A DNA stretch of 64,000 nucleotides. Source: Lingula anatina (Eukaryota; Brachiopoda; Lingulata; Lingulida; Lingulidae). Position 1 is the first letter of the stretch, and each line of letters begins with the position of its first letter. Shown piece after piece: positions 14,596 to 27,399 of this stretch. Made by a program: the position numbers and the translations under genes. The notes beneath the pieces are model-generated. The model saw nothing but the letters and a program-made list of their open reading frames with translations. It did no database searches and was not told where the DNA came from. Where the stretch lies: assembly GCF_001039355.2 (NCBI RefSeq), contig NW_019775869.1:381268-445267 (forward strand), read 5' to 3'.

Positions 14596-14940
14596 AATGA
14601 AAAGAACTTAAACGGTCTATGAGAAGTTCATGTTATTGCACACAGAATTCGTCCCCCTCCATGTTGTTTAGAGGTTCAGCGTCACGTGACCAAGTTGTCA
14701 AGTTCATGCTGACATCTACTGGCTGCCAAAAATAAGATGACTGTTATAGATTATAAGAATGCTATTTTATATAGATTACCCGTAAATAAAGTGCATGTAT
14801 GAGGGGGTTTTCTTTCGGACATTTCACTGATTTCACTTTGAGCAGTTTACTTAAAATAAAAGTGAAAGCTCATCTTGAAAAGATTTATCGTGCACCTTGC
14901 GAGAAACGAAGAGATTTGGTTGTGGCGGTATTGTTTAAAG
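14596..14940. promoter_or_regulatory. Divergent promoter, coiled-coil gene / GAMT
   Basis: The two start codons point away from each other and lie 345 bp apart, so this stretch must hold both 5' UTRs and the shared core promoter. It contains the perfect 10-bp palindrome GTCACGTGAC at 14681-14690, an E-box of the USF/MITF/TFEB class. No clear TATA box is visible. On the minus strand a four-codon upstream ORF (ATG AAC TTC TCA TAG) precedes the coiled-coil start. Confidence 0.6.
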
Positions 14941-17900
14941 ATGGCCGACGTGCAGCAAGGAGGGCGCATTTTTCAAAGCGGAGAGGATTGTAAGCAAAGC
15001 TGGAAGGATGCGGGTGCTGGTTATAATGAAACAGATACACACCTCGAAATAATGGGAAAGCCCGTCATGGAAAGATGGGAGACTCCTTATATGCATAAAT
15101 TAGCCGAAATCGCAGCCTCCAAAGGTACTGATACTTTCAAGTTTCAGCCTAGCCGGCCTACGTGCCAAGTACTATTAGTACTGGTATAGTCGACCTTCTG
15201 TTCTTAACCATATGCAGAACTTACAGGCTCACCAAAATTATTTTGACTTGGTATTTGTATAACAAAGAATAGGTGTGGTATTCAGAGCATTTGCTTGAAC
15301 TCCCATACTCGTATCTAGAGCGTGACGCATTTATTTTAATGTTTGGTGAACTAAAAGGGTGTTGTCTTGTGCATTACTTGTACAATAACAGACAATGAAG
15401 TGTGCAGTTCGTGCACTATTGCAGAGCAGTGGGGGGAAATTCAGTGTTTTTAAAAGGGTAACATACTTTTTACTACTGTACACCTGAGCTTTGTGTAGGA
15501 AGGGCCCTGTTGCCGCTCATAACATTACGTACATGCCCTAGGGATGCCATGGGCAATGTGATACATGTCATTTTAGTAGAATTGCATATACCATTAGCAA
15601 ATAATTCCCTTACTGGAAGTTTTATAAAGTAGATGTACCATTTTAATAATCTTTTATATATTAATTTGGGTTGGTAGGATTAAATGGAGCAGTTATGGTT
15701 TGTATCAAATGCTATATGTTGCTTGCATATCTTGTCTTTACTTTTGTTGCCAACCATTTTTAATTGTTTAATTTAACACCAGACTTTTTCAATTTTTTTT
15801 TCAGAATTACTTAGTTTGTTTCAAATTATCTAAATGTAAATGCTTAAATGAATAGTGAGAAAAACCCACACCATATGTGCTGCAGCACCGCCCATAGTTA
15901 TGGCACATATACCAGTAGCTGGAGATGGGAAATGGGTCTTTGTTTTGATTAATTCAGAGTGCTACATTAACAAATTTTCAGATTTCATTTTTTCAAATTA
16001 TCAGCAGAGATGTGAATGGTTATATTCAATGAAGATAAGAATAACCTCGGTACTCAGTTACTGCACTTAGATCAGTCGTTGTACCAGCCTTAAACTTAAA
16101 GGTCATGGTTTTGGTGTTTATCACTTTGATGTCAAGTTATCAGTACACAGGAAACATCCACCTTCAGGACAAGTACTTGATAAATATGAACTTTAAAAGC
16201 TGAACAACTGATACAGAGATAGTGCATATGGAACTTATATCTAGACTAATAGTGATGTTAATATAAGAAACTTTTATTTATGATTTTAAACTGCATTTTG
16301 GAGGTTGGGGTGTTTCAGTGTGGAACACTCAAAAAGTTAATGAAATCAATATTTCCTCTAATTTTGTGCATTGTAGGTTAACAAATGGACATTAATTACA
16401 AGCATTATAGCATGGAAACTAATGTTTTTGTATATTTAGCTTGTTTAGTTTGGAGTTCCTTATAGATAAGTTATGTTTTGAAAGTAAATGTTATGATGTT
16501 TATAAATGCAAGACACCACTTTCTGAAGTTAAATATTTGAATTGCATTTATCTTTATCGCTCAAGAAGGCTCAGCTGTATTATTATAATGTCTGGATTAA
16601 TTCCTGTAAGAAAATTGTACATTCCTCTGGAAAAGAGATGCTCACTGTAGAATGCATTCTTTGAAAAGATTGTTAATCAGAACAAGTCCCATTTAGCAAT
16701 CATTGCATGATGTGTAAATTTTCATATCAATTATTCCTTAACATGAAAATTCCTGCGTTAGCACTCCTATTGACAGTTCTGGGATATACTGGCGGTCCTA
16801 GGACAGAACCGTCAATTAAAGTGCTTATGCATGAATTTTCATGCTAATTATTCCTATGGACCTTTTATTTTAATACTAACCTTATAATAAGCAACTTATT
16901 TCTTTTGCTAAACCATTAATTTATGTAAATTACCCAATGTGTATTTGAAATAATAATATAATGCTATACACATAAATTTGATATATTTTCTGCAAATGAA
17001 CAATTTAAGTTGTTGAGCTTATAATTTTTGAATTACTAAAGAAAAATAATTGTCTTTGGTGAAATACCACAGTTATTTTGAAGAAGTGCCAACACAAATA
17101 TTTAAAAAGGAATAATTATATTTGGCTTTGTGCTTTCAGGAGGAGTGGTGCTAGAAATTGGCTTTGGAATGGCCATATCTGCCAGTAAGATAGAGGAGTT
17201 TGATATACAGGAACATGCTATCATTGAATGTAATGATGGCGTTTTTCAAAGACTAGAGAAGTGGGCAAAAGAGCAAAAACATAAGGTAATTGTTTGTCTC
17301 CAGAACTAAATTATAGTATCTTTCTACTGATAAGGATTAGGATAAGGATTGCAAATATTTTAGGTGATAACAAATGAAATCAAAATCTACTTTAAATATA
17401 GTGTTCTATGTGTATTAAAATTTTACTTTACTGTGGACAATCTCCAAGTGCAAATTCTTTTATTGAGGAAGACAAAACTAAAAAAAATTTTGTTTAAGAA
17501 TTATATAGGTATCTCTTTGGTTTTTGGGAGTGTTCATATCATGTCCAAAAATGCATTTATAATTTTATGGAATTATTTAATTAGAAAAATGGCTGAATGG
17601 CTATTGCTGAACTTTTTTTATTTCAGATCACACCACTAAAGGGGATGTGGGAAGATGTAGTGCCAACTTTGCCAGATGCTTCCTTTGATGGTTAGTTTAT
17701 TGAGTATCATTCAGTTTAAATATTACAACATGTTTATATGATCATTGTATTATTTATCTATCTTGCTATTTTCATACTTATCACCTATATATCATACTAT
17801 ACAACGTCTCTGAGAAGTTACCTTCTTAAATTGATGCACTGTATAATCTTTTATTGACAGATAGTATTACAGTATCATACTATCTTTTATATAGGGTTAA

Positions 17901-18574
17901 ATGCAGAATCACCTTAATATACCTTTAACATGTTAATAGCAGATTTCATTCCATTGTTTTTATTTGGCAAGGAATCATGTATGATACTTACCCCTTGAGT
18001 GAAGAGGATTGGCACACTCATCAGTTCAACTTCATCAACAACCATGCCTTCCGGCTGCTGAAGCCAGGGGGAGTGCTCACCTACTGTAATCTGACCTCCT
18101 GGGGAGAACTGATGAAGACCAAGTACACAGATATTGCCAAAATGTTTGAGGTAGGCTGCTGGTAGTTAGTGTTATTTTATGCTTTGTGGACGATTATTTT
18201 CAGTGTAATGTGAATGTTAAGGGATGTTTTTTTAAAGATAATTTTAACTTCTGTTGTTTGCAATGTTAATGCTGCTGAAACAAATCTGTTTTGCAAGATG
18301 CAGAAATATCATGAAGTTCTTATGACAAGATTGTGTTTAAAATTAATTCCATGGAAGATTTTTGTGTATAGGGCTGTATTAATATGTATTTTAAAAGTAT
18401 AGTTACCGTATAACACCTTTTCTTTATGTTCTGTAGGAAACCCAGCTACCCAAGCTTCTAGAAGCTGGCTTTAAGCGAGAGAACATATCTTGGGAAGTGA
18501 TGGCAGTGGATGTGCCTGAGTGCAAATATTACTCTCATAACTTCATGATTGCTCCGACCTGTATCAAACAGTAA
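14941..18574 (+). CDS. GAMT: Guanidinoacetate N-methyltransferase
   Basis: This enzyme transfers a methyl group from S-adenosylmethionine to guanidinoacetate, giving creatine; it is cytosolic. Exons 14941-15124, 17140-17285, 17627-17690, 17972-18150 and 18437-18574 sum to 711 nt, or 236 aa, the same length as human GAMT. Family landmarks are all present: [14 protein letters not shown] near the N-terminus, the SAM-binding glycine motif [13 protein letters not shown], the acidic [13 protein letters not shown] segment, the catalytic region [19 protein letters not shown] with the conserved Asp, and [18 protein letters not shown]. The chosen ATG (MADVQQGG...) matches the family N-terminus; an upstream in-frame ATG at 14875 would add 22 unconserved residues. 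Intron 1 is 2.0 kb and holds a hairpin element. Possible poly(A) signals lie near 18844 and 19519. It is transcribed divergently from the coiled-coil gene. Confidence 0.97.
16729..16855. repeat. Foldback element in GAMT intron 1, flanked by 10-bp direct repeats
   Basis: The stretch 16742-16843 is an imperfect inverted repeat with arms of about 42 bp. The left arm begins CATGAAAATTCCTGCGTTAG and the right arm ends GCATGAATTTTCATG. It is flanked by the direct repeat AATTATTCCT at 16729-16738 and 16846-16855, which could be a target-site duplication. It codes for nothing visible. Confidence 0.5.
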
Positions 18575-20873
18575 ACAACCTCGTCTCAAGAAGTCTTGTT
18601 ACCTTTGTTTCACCAAAGTTCCATGAGTTCAAGTTTCCTATGCTTGTTGCACTATGAATTCCAAAAGAATATTCACTTATTATTGCGCCTTACTTGTAAT
18701 AGCATTTGAACATAATGTTCAGTTGCTACACCTGGTTATTTTTGTTTTTAGTGTGCAGTTAACAAATAGGTCTGTGTCAGTGCGTAGTTTCATAAAAATG
18801 TGATTTGCAAAGCATATGTTAAGTTTGATTTGTTGAATTAATTAAATAAATACTGAGTAATCTTTTATAGATATATAGATTAAACATGTAACATGTTATT
18901 GCTGTTGAGTTTTTGTAGTCAGTAGAGAATTGCAGGCTTCCATCTCACCAACACCTCACTGGATGTTCTTGGGCTATCATTGTTAAGTACCTCATTGCAC
19001 CAGTATTTTTTATATCTTTCAATTTCTCTTTAAATGCTACAGGTTGCTGCATATGGATTTAATTTGTACCAAAATGACTATAATGATGTATTGAATGTTT
19101 TAAGAGGGGGGTTTCTTGATTTAATCATTCTTTTACATAATGCTTCTGTTTAAGCAATTTTTAATGTGACATATTTTTGATTTTTTCGTTGAAGTTCAAA
19201 ATGTACGGTGCCAAAACCCAAAAATTTGTAGACTCATACTGAACCTTCCAAATTGATCATGTAGTGAAAAATGCTAAGAACAAAGATATCATTGGAAACC
19301 ATTTACATTAATTAGTGAATTGTGTCCTTATTTAAATGCAATTTGCATTGTGGGGAAAAATTGACTCAGTGAACCTGTCCAAACTTACAATAATGTATTA
19401 GGGACATTTGTATGGTCATATTTTTGATAAAGTACACTTACATTCTTGTATGATATCCTTGTTTTTAAACTGGACTTTTTGTTTGTTGAAAATGAAGTAA
19501 TGAATGATTCTTGTTAATAAATAAATTTATTTGCAAATGTTATTATAATGTTTCAATATTTTGTGCAAGAGAATAAAAGGAAAATAATAACAGTGTTACT
19601 GATATGACTTGACTAGAAAAGAAAATGAAATTCCTTAGTTCTTTATGGGGCTTTGGAATTTTCCAGACTATACGAGTAGAGTATAAATTCTGAGATTGCA
19701 TGACCAAATGCCTGGTGCACAGGTAGATCCAAAAATTGGCAATGCAAATCCCTCTCTTTCATATTTAAATTGAAGTTAAAAGCATATATATAATCTATAT
19801 TATAACAGAAATGGCTAGTTTGAAAACGATGAATAGGATATTACTAACATTGTGTCAGGTGAGACAAGGTGGACCTTGCAGAATGTGCGGGTGAGACAAA
19901 TTGTAAACACCATTTCACAACAGATCGACACTACCGGTGTAATATGATTTCTGTAGTACAGTGCTCATAAACCATGCATTGGGATTCAGTATGATGACAA
20001 AAGAAACTTTTTCTACCAGGTGAGTTTGAAATACAGCATGTTTAGCCGTATCAATTTTAAAGACGGCTGAGTAACATAAAAATTTAAGTGACTCGAACCT
20101 CGGAAGTTACATTCGATAATATTGTTCACTAGTTCCGTCTTTATACGTACTATAGTTGATTAAAGGGTTTGCGATTTTACCTTTTACAATGAATATTTTG
20201 TCATGCTCATAAGCTAAATGTAATTAAAACTATTTAAGAGAGTGTAGTACTCGTACGCACTTGTGTAAAGTCTTTCAAGTCTTAGAGACCGTCCCCATAA
20301 CCCAGTCGTACATGTAGTAGCTCGATCAATCTAACACCTAATAGGGGATTCTCACTAAATTGCATTCAGTTTAGCACTGCTCCTCGTAACGTAAAGTACT
20401 TAAGTAAAGTCGGGAACTTTGTGATCCATGATGTTGTTCATGTTGGTTTGCAAGGGGGCGTGCCAGACAATTAAGGTGCTTGTAATGTGCATTGCCTTGC
20501 CATAGTGAGAATGAATCCCTCCTATGCAGGCAGGGGCTAAATTAGGCCGTCTTCTGGATCTTCCAGAAGACGGTCAGATTTTCAAGTTTACATTGACGGG
20601 TATCTGATTTTTCTTTTGGAAGACTGTCAAAAATGAAGAGTGGATCAACAAAGATAATTTGGAAGACTGTCAGAAAATATCTCTGAATCTGCCCCTGTCC
20701 TGCTAGTATGGACCAGTATGCTGAGGTTATGGAAAGCAGTCTTTAAAGTCTAGTAATAATTTGCACTCTGCCTGTTCCCCAAACCATCCCCTGCCCACTG
20801 AGTGCCACAATTAATATGGTATCAAAACAGCAGCAGTTTTTTTTTTCATTTCAGCAGATAAAAACAGGACCCA
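18575..20873. other. GAMT 3' UTR and upstream region of the nucleotidyltransferase gene
   Basis: The left part is GAMT 3' UTR with AATAAA-like signals near 18844 and 19519. The right part precedes the next gene. An ACCAG|GTGAGT donor near 20019 and the acceptor TTTCAG at 20849-20854 suggest a 5'-UTR intron for that gene. No open coding exon was found in between. Confidence 0.5.
20547..20672. repeat. 12-bp hairpin and three GAAGAC(G/T)GTCA motifs
   Basis: CCGTCTTCTGGA at 20547-20558 is followed, after a 3-nt loop, by its exact complement TCCAGAAGACGG at 20562-20573. The motif GAAGACGGTCA at 20566-20576 recurs as GAAGACTGTCA at 20619-20629 and 20662-20672, all in the same orientation. It lies 200-330 bp upstream of the next start codon, inside the inferred 5'-UTR intron. 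Confidence 0.55.
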
Positions 20874-23800
20874 ATGGAATCTTCAAGTTCAAATCCAGAT
20901 TTATTGGCCCTAGCAACAGCTAGTGTCCAGGCTCAGGAAAGATTGCACTTGGAGCTGAAGAAGAGGAAAGTGAAGAAGAAAGATGGTAAATCTCCATCAG
21001 GTATATATAGTACAGTGCATAGTGTTCTGTTCAGTGAAATATTACATTTACACTTGCTATACTGACTTTTAAACTAAGAAAACTTTTGATCTAGACCTGA
21101 ATTAACATACACATTCTGCTGACCTGTAGAGATATTTCAGTGTTATTTAATACCTGAATAGAAGTTGGTATAACAGTTTGACTATTATTTGTTTCAGCAT
21201 TTGACCATTCCATACAAGCATTAGAACATCTTCAGTCCTTGAAGGCAGAGCTTGAAGACAGAGATTTCAAGCTTCATGACTATAGTTCTAAGGTCACAGA
21301 AGAAGGACTGCAGTCTCTGAGGCAGCTTTGCCTCATGCATGTTCCCAGCTCCGTCACAGAAGATGTTAGAGGGTTATTTCAGGAAAAACTCCAAGATATA
21401 TTTGAAGGTACTCACAGATGTGTTCTATAGAAAGGAAACCCAACATTCAGATAAGATATATAATTAGATTTTGTTGGTAACCATGTTTCACAATATATAT
21501 ATTTGATTTAACCATTTTTTTAGCACACAGTTGAGTTCTCATACATTTGAGAAATGTCTGTTAATGTACAATGCATGTGCTTAAAAATGTACATAGAGAA
21601 ATTTCTGCTAAACAACCCGACTTGGGTCTTTATATGATAGACAAAAGACATTATCTGCAAACTGCCTGAAAGACAATCACTGCTATTAGTTAATTATAGT
21701 GTACATATGTTCATAGTCTGATGTTATGTGATTTTTTTTTAATTTAAAGCACGTAGTTTGAGTGACTTACAATTCCTGTACTGTTAAATTATTATTTCAT
21801 TTTTTTGCCACAGATTGATAAGATAATTGTATTTTTAGGTTGGAGCAGAGAAGTCTTATTTGCTGCAATCATAACTTGTCCATGGTACTGGGCCACACAA
21901 GAAGAAAGAGGGCAGCAGGCCAAGCACAACTCTATTTTAGTGATTTATGTAGGGCGGGATGAGGAGTTCTTTGCTCCAATTAACAGACATTTTAAAGAAC
22001 AGCACAATGTCATAGATTTGGTGAGCAAGGTGTTTTGAAATTATTCAGCAGTTATATCTCTGTCAGTTTTGTAATTAAATATCACTTAGTGTTCACTTGT
22101 GTATCTAATGGATTGCCATATGCTTCCTATGTTGTGGTACATTGTAGAAACATAAAATCTTTTTCTTAAAAATGATTTTTTTTTCAGGGATGGTTTTATG
22201 CTGCAGAAGTTTTTCATTTTTGCAACTATGCTGTTAAGGGAAAACAAAGATTTGTTGAGGCTTTATGTCTACCACAGACAGCAATCATATTTGAATCTGA
22301 CCAGTGGATAAACATGAAAACTTCTCTTACCAGCCAACTGCTCAGTGAGTAAAACAAACATTTTTTAATTCATACATTTAGCAAACAAGGTAAAAAAAAA
22401 AAAAAAAACAACATTGCTTGAAATTTACTTGTCAGAAATAGTTTCCTAAGTACATATTAAAATTAATTGAAAAAAAAATCAGTTTCTTAACATTTTGTCT
22501 ATGAAATTGAACTTTATATTAAGAATTTTGAAGAAATTCATAAAACTGGTAAAAACACCTTATATTCTGTTGAATTATCATATCACAGACAGTTCTGCAT
22601 ATGTACATTTTCTTCTCTGTCATATTTTGACTATGAAAATCTTCATCAAGGCCATCTACCGATCTTTGACAATTTGAAAATTAAAAAAAAAAAAGTAATA
22701 GTAAGTACTCATAATTGTCAGTGAATAATAAAACAACAAAAAATATAAATAATATACAAAAGTTTTTTGATACTCCTCAGATCTCAGGGGATTTTTGGAG
22801 CAGTGTCGGGGCCAAGCCATTGGTGGTATATCCAAGAAGAGCAAAGTTTCTGGACAGATGCGGCTGAGTGATAAAGCTACACTTTATGAAATGAGCCAAT
22901 CATTTCGCCTCTTACATAGTGCATCATGTGTCTTAAATGGTGAAATACCTTCAATGGACTGTATTCTGGAAGCTGATAATCTTTCAGATGTGGGCAAAGA
23001 AGCTCTCAGAAAACTCCAGGCAGCTTATCAGGTAAACATGAAATGACTAAGTTTGTGTCGAAAAAGGTTTGAATCCATAGTCCACTAGAAGAATGTTCCT
23101 GGTGTTGTTATTAGAATACTCAAGACTGGTGAAGTTGTTTTTCTTATTTTTTGTTGAAATATAAGTCCTGCTTTTGACAAAAGTTATGGTTAAATTTTAT
23201 TGTTGCTATTTTAATATCAGTATAATCATTACAGGATGAAACCATGTCCAAGCTAGACTTATTTGATATTGTACAGCGATGGAAAAAGGAGGTGGATTGT
23301 AAAATGTCTAAAGCAAAATTCAATAAACTGGAAAAAGTACAGGAAGAGCTTGGCAAGTGGCAGGCTGATGTCAGGTGCTGTCAGAAAAATGAGAACTTCC
23401 AAAAACTAGGTAATGGAGCTGCATCATAATTCATTAACTGTTTAATGAATAAGGTTTTATTATTTGAAAAACATGTTTCCTTCAGACTAGAACAGAATAA
23501 GGTGATCATGGTATCCTGGATGGTTATTGGGATACCAGTAGGTAATTCCTGATCATAACCACAAAAGAGGAACTTGTTCCCAATAATATATTTTTTATAT
23601 TTTTTTAAATGTCAAAGAGAGTAACATATTTTCAATTGAAATTAGTGTCTTTAAAATGCCACTGAAATTAAATGCCTCCTAATGCATAAGAAAAAGGTAA
23701 GGGGTTGTGAATCATAGACCCCACTTTGTGCATTATTTAGAAAGTACCAAATATTTCATTCAGTTTTCTATTTCAGTTGTTGAAGATTCTGCTAGAGACT

Positions 23801-26231
23801 GCTTGCTGTCACTAATGAAGAAGATTGGAGGTCCAGTGGCTAGTATGGAACCTGAGCAAATAGTCATGATAGCACAAGCAGGGAGTTATTTATATGACCT
23901 GGCAACACCTGATAGTGATGTGGATTACATTATAGTTTATCTTACTCCCACAGAGGTGAGTCTCAATATTTTGTTCAAAATGGTATCAACATTTGGAAAA
24001 AAACTTGAGAAAGGGAGAAAAAAATTCTTAAGCTTAATTATTTCCTCGTACATGTAAGTCAAAATAGTGTGAATCAGGAAAGTGTACTGTGTAATTTGAA
24101 AAAGACAGGGACACTATATTTCAAGTGAATGTCCGTTTTTTTTAGAAGCATACTTTAAATGTTATTTAGAAATTAAGCTGAATGTATGTCAAAACCTACC
24201 ACTCTAGGGTTTAGAGCATATTGTGATTTGCATACCCTCCATTAATAACCACATGCTGCTACCTGCACTGAAAATATTTGCCAGGAAGAGGGGATGCCAT
24301 CAGGATTAAAACTCTGAGTGTATCTTGCACATCATTTCATAATTATTTTACCAATTGAATATTATTGATTTGATATCGTTATCAGAATTTCATAAATCCA
24401 GTCTGCTTATTATAAAGCATGTAGTTTATTTTGAACATTTCAGAAAATAATAAGTTCCTGTGGCATAGGAAATGAATCGTATGAGAATCGTGGCCCCCAG
24501 AAGCAGTTTGAGTATGGAGCATATGAAGCAAGACTGTTCTGTGAGATGCTCAGTAAAGGCAGTGTGGTCATCTTGGAGGCTAGTTTCAGAACTTTACTTG
24601 AACTTTACAGAACTTTTATAAATTAATTAATTAATTTTTATTGTATCGAGAGGGTGTGGTCAAATTCATCTTTAATAGACATGCATGATGCAGCTATAAT
24701 ATTTGTAAAATCTGAAGAAGTTTATTGATGAAAGTAAACAAATGGTATGAAGATGTTATTCAAAGTTGAAGCATATCAGGAATATACGTAGGTATGTAAA
24801 ACAAAGAAGCAGAATGTAATGATAAAAGTACCTTTCTCTCCAGGAAAAGGATAGAAGTATCTCTCACTCTTTTATCTGTTACTTTTTTGTTTCTCCTACA
24901 GCTAGTTTTCTCTTTGGATCTGGAATATACCAGCTCAGCCTGGAGGGTAAGTTGGACAAACGATGACAGCTGTCCCATATGTATATAACTACAGTTGGTT
25001 AATGCCTTTATTGTAGGATGTTTAACTGATTAAAAAACGTATTTAATCAAATATTAAAGCACATTATTTCTCTTCAAATCAACACTCATTCTTGTTATAG
25101 TTTAAGTGATAGGGTAATGATTTGATATTTTCAGTGGGTAAAATTCCTGTTGAGTGGTAGCAACTAAATTGAAAAGCAGACTACCCTATAGTTCTGTTCT
25201 ACACTGTTAAAGCACTTAAATGCTACAGAATATATTTTTCAAAATTATGTATTTGAAAGATTAACAAGTTTTTTCCTTTTGAAAAGATGGTCATTTCCAT
25301 ATTTTATTTTTAATGCATGAAAATGATTAATCAGCTGAGTATGTTAATGGGGTTATGACAAGTGGTAATTAAGTAAATCATTAACAATTTGAATGTAATG
25401 GACAAATATATTGGCTTACTCAAGATTCATTATTTAACTTTGTGTTCATCATTATTAGCTTTTATTGTACATTTTTGTTGGAACAGGAATTGGTCAGTCA
25501 TAAGCAAGATTTTGTGACAGAAACCGCCATTCAGCAATACCTAGGTCTTGTGAAGAACAACATGAAGATGATTGAGGGTGGTAAACACCAGGGCACATCC
25601 AGGGAGAGGAAGCTTTTTTATCAGGTACATTTATAACTATTCACTAGATGTGTTGTACATTTCACAGGTTGCATAATTATTGAACTTAAATGTTAGTTTA
25701 GATTAATTGTTTTAACTTTAAAAATTTGACCTACTTCAGACGTTCCACAAGCTGGACAGTCTGGAGTACTTCCTCCAGGGTAACCCGCCCCCAGTTAAAT
25801 GTTCAGGGCACATCAAGGATTTCATCATGAAGATAAGACAAGGACCTCTTGAGGTAATGACACAAATAAAATATTTTAATACAAGTCGGCAGAAAATCCT
25901 AGCATTGGTTACTTCCACCATCAGATATAACATCATCATCTCATTAGTAAAAAGAAACTATTTAGGAATGTTCGACCTTTACTGATCATTTCACCTTGTA
26001 GTCAGTTTTTTTTTGTTTGTTATTATCTAATGCATATTTTAGAAGAGAGTTTCATATTTTTAGGGAGAAATTTCTAGAGAAATTTTGTTCAAACTGGCTG
26101 AAGAAAAACTACAGAAACTACAATCTGCTTTTGCTGGCAGAGCTTGCAGGCTTCCAGAGCATGCTAACACAAAGTATCTGACCGACTGGCTGATGCGCAT
26201 TAGGGGATGGAAAGTGGAGCCCCAGAGTTGA
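20874..26231 (+). CDS. Nucleotidyltransferase-domain protein with a degenerate N-terminal copy (RlaP-like)
   Basis: Exons 20874-20985, 21198-21407, 21839-22020, 22188-22344, 22781-23031, 23235-23409, 23777-23955, 24444-24578, 24902-24946, 25487-25624, 25740-25853 and 26064-26231 make 1866 nt, 621 aa. Residues about 398-412 carry the pol-beta nucleotidyltransferase signature: GS (398-399), then DVD (410-412) in TPDSDVDYIIVYL. The following FEYGAYEARLFCEMLSKGS...ILELVFS and the C-terminal LFYQTFHKLDSLEYFLQG resemble PF10127 (RlaP, 'RNA repair pathway DNA polymerase beta family'). Residues about 105-300 look like a second, older copy: NSILVIYVGRDEEFF, then GWFYAAEVFHFCNYAVKGKQ, then LYEMSQSFRLLHSASCVLNG. 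In that copy GS is replaced by CP and the DxD is missing. A basic KKRKVKKKD stretch follows the N-terminus (possible nuclear signal). The donor of exon 8 appears to be GC (24579-24580). The substrate is unknown; the family name is my recognition, not a search. Confidence 0.88.
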
Positions 26232-27399
26232 TCTTCATTTACAAAAAAAAAAAAAAAAAAATGTGCTGAGCGTCTTTATACACTCAACCAAATAAGTTCA
26301 GAAACTTTGTTATATTGAATAATTTTAATTAATCATATGAGCTCAGGTAAATATTTTAACCAAATATTGATGCACCCACCATTTGTTACTTTTTTTAGAC
26401 TGAAGATTTTCTCACCAAGTTGCAAATTTTTTAAATTATTGAAAAACAATTACAAGTTTCCTAACCTTTTTGGTCTGGTGTAGATGGTGCATGTTGGCAA
26501 AGCTGTGATAACCTTACACAGGATTACATCAGATTCTTTAATAATTTTATTTGCATGAGAGGATTATTTCCATACTTTTATTGTATATAGCATGCTGTTG
26601 TTATATGTCACGAGAATTATAGTAAATGTTTTCCTACATAACTGTGTATAAAGAAGTCATTTTAACTTATGAGTGCAATGTTTAAATGTTATTAGTTGAA
26701 AATATATGTATCTTACTATGTTAATCATGTTGCAGAATTAGCAATATATTGTATTAAGTAAACAAAGGAATCTGCAAATATGAGAAACAGGCTTGAATAG
26801 ACCTTTCCCGGTTGGAAGGATTTTCATGCTGTTATTCCTTATTTCTCATGAATAGTGTTATTACTTATGACATCTGGCTGGTGTTTGCAAATTTATGTTT
26901 TATTCATTCCCACAATGCCCTTTCCGTTCTTCCTTTTCCATTTAGAAATTCTTTGATTACACAAATTTTTTAAGCAGCCATGGTCAAACGCATACAGTGT
27001 AACTGTGCCCCATCTCCAAGAATTGGGAATGAATGTCAAAAGTTGAGGCAAAGGGAGGGGAGTGTGTGCATTGAGTTACCAACATCTCTACATGTTATTA
27101 AATGCCTCAGGTTATTGCATCTGCAGGCAAGGCAAGAGTGAGAAAATGTACAAATCATGTCATTTGTACGTCAATATTCATGAATACTAAAATAATAAAT
27201 ACCAACAATCAAACTGTTTTTTATTGCAAAGGAAGTTTATTTCATCATTGAAAAATATGTAGCATGTGATTGAATGTCATGTCAGAAATGTAAACCCATG
27301 GGTGTTGTTAACTTCAGCTGGCTTTTCCATAATTCAATACTTCTGTTTGTAATGTGTAGTCTGTGGTTACAAATCGAGACATCACTGCTTTTAATCATT
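26232..27399. other. 3' region between the convergent nucleotidyltransferase and EIF3D genes
   Basis: It holds the nucleotidyltransferase 3' UTR, including an 18-A run near 26241, and the junction with the EIF3D 3' end. I see no coding exon or RNA gene. Confidence 0.5.

Noticed and set aside
21811-21838. Upstream acceptor (GCCACAG) for exon 3 of the nucleotidyltransferase
   Set aside because: Using it gives GAT TGA, an immediate stop; the acceptor at 21837-21838 keeps the frame.
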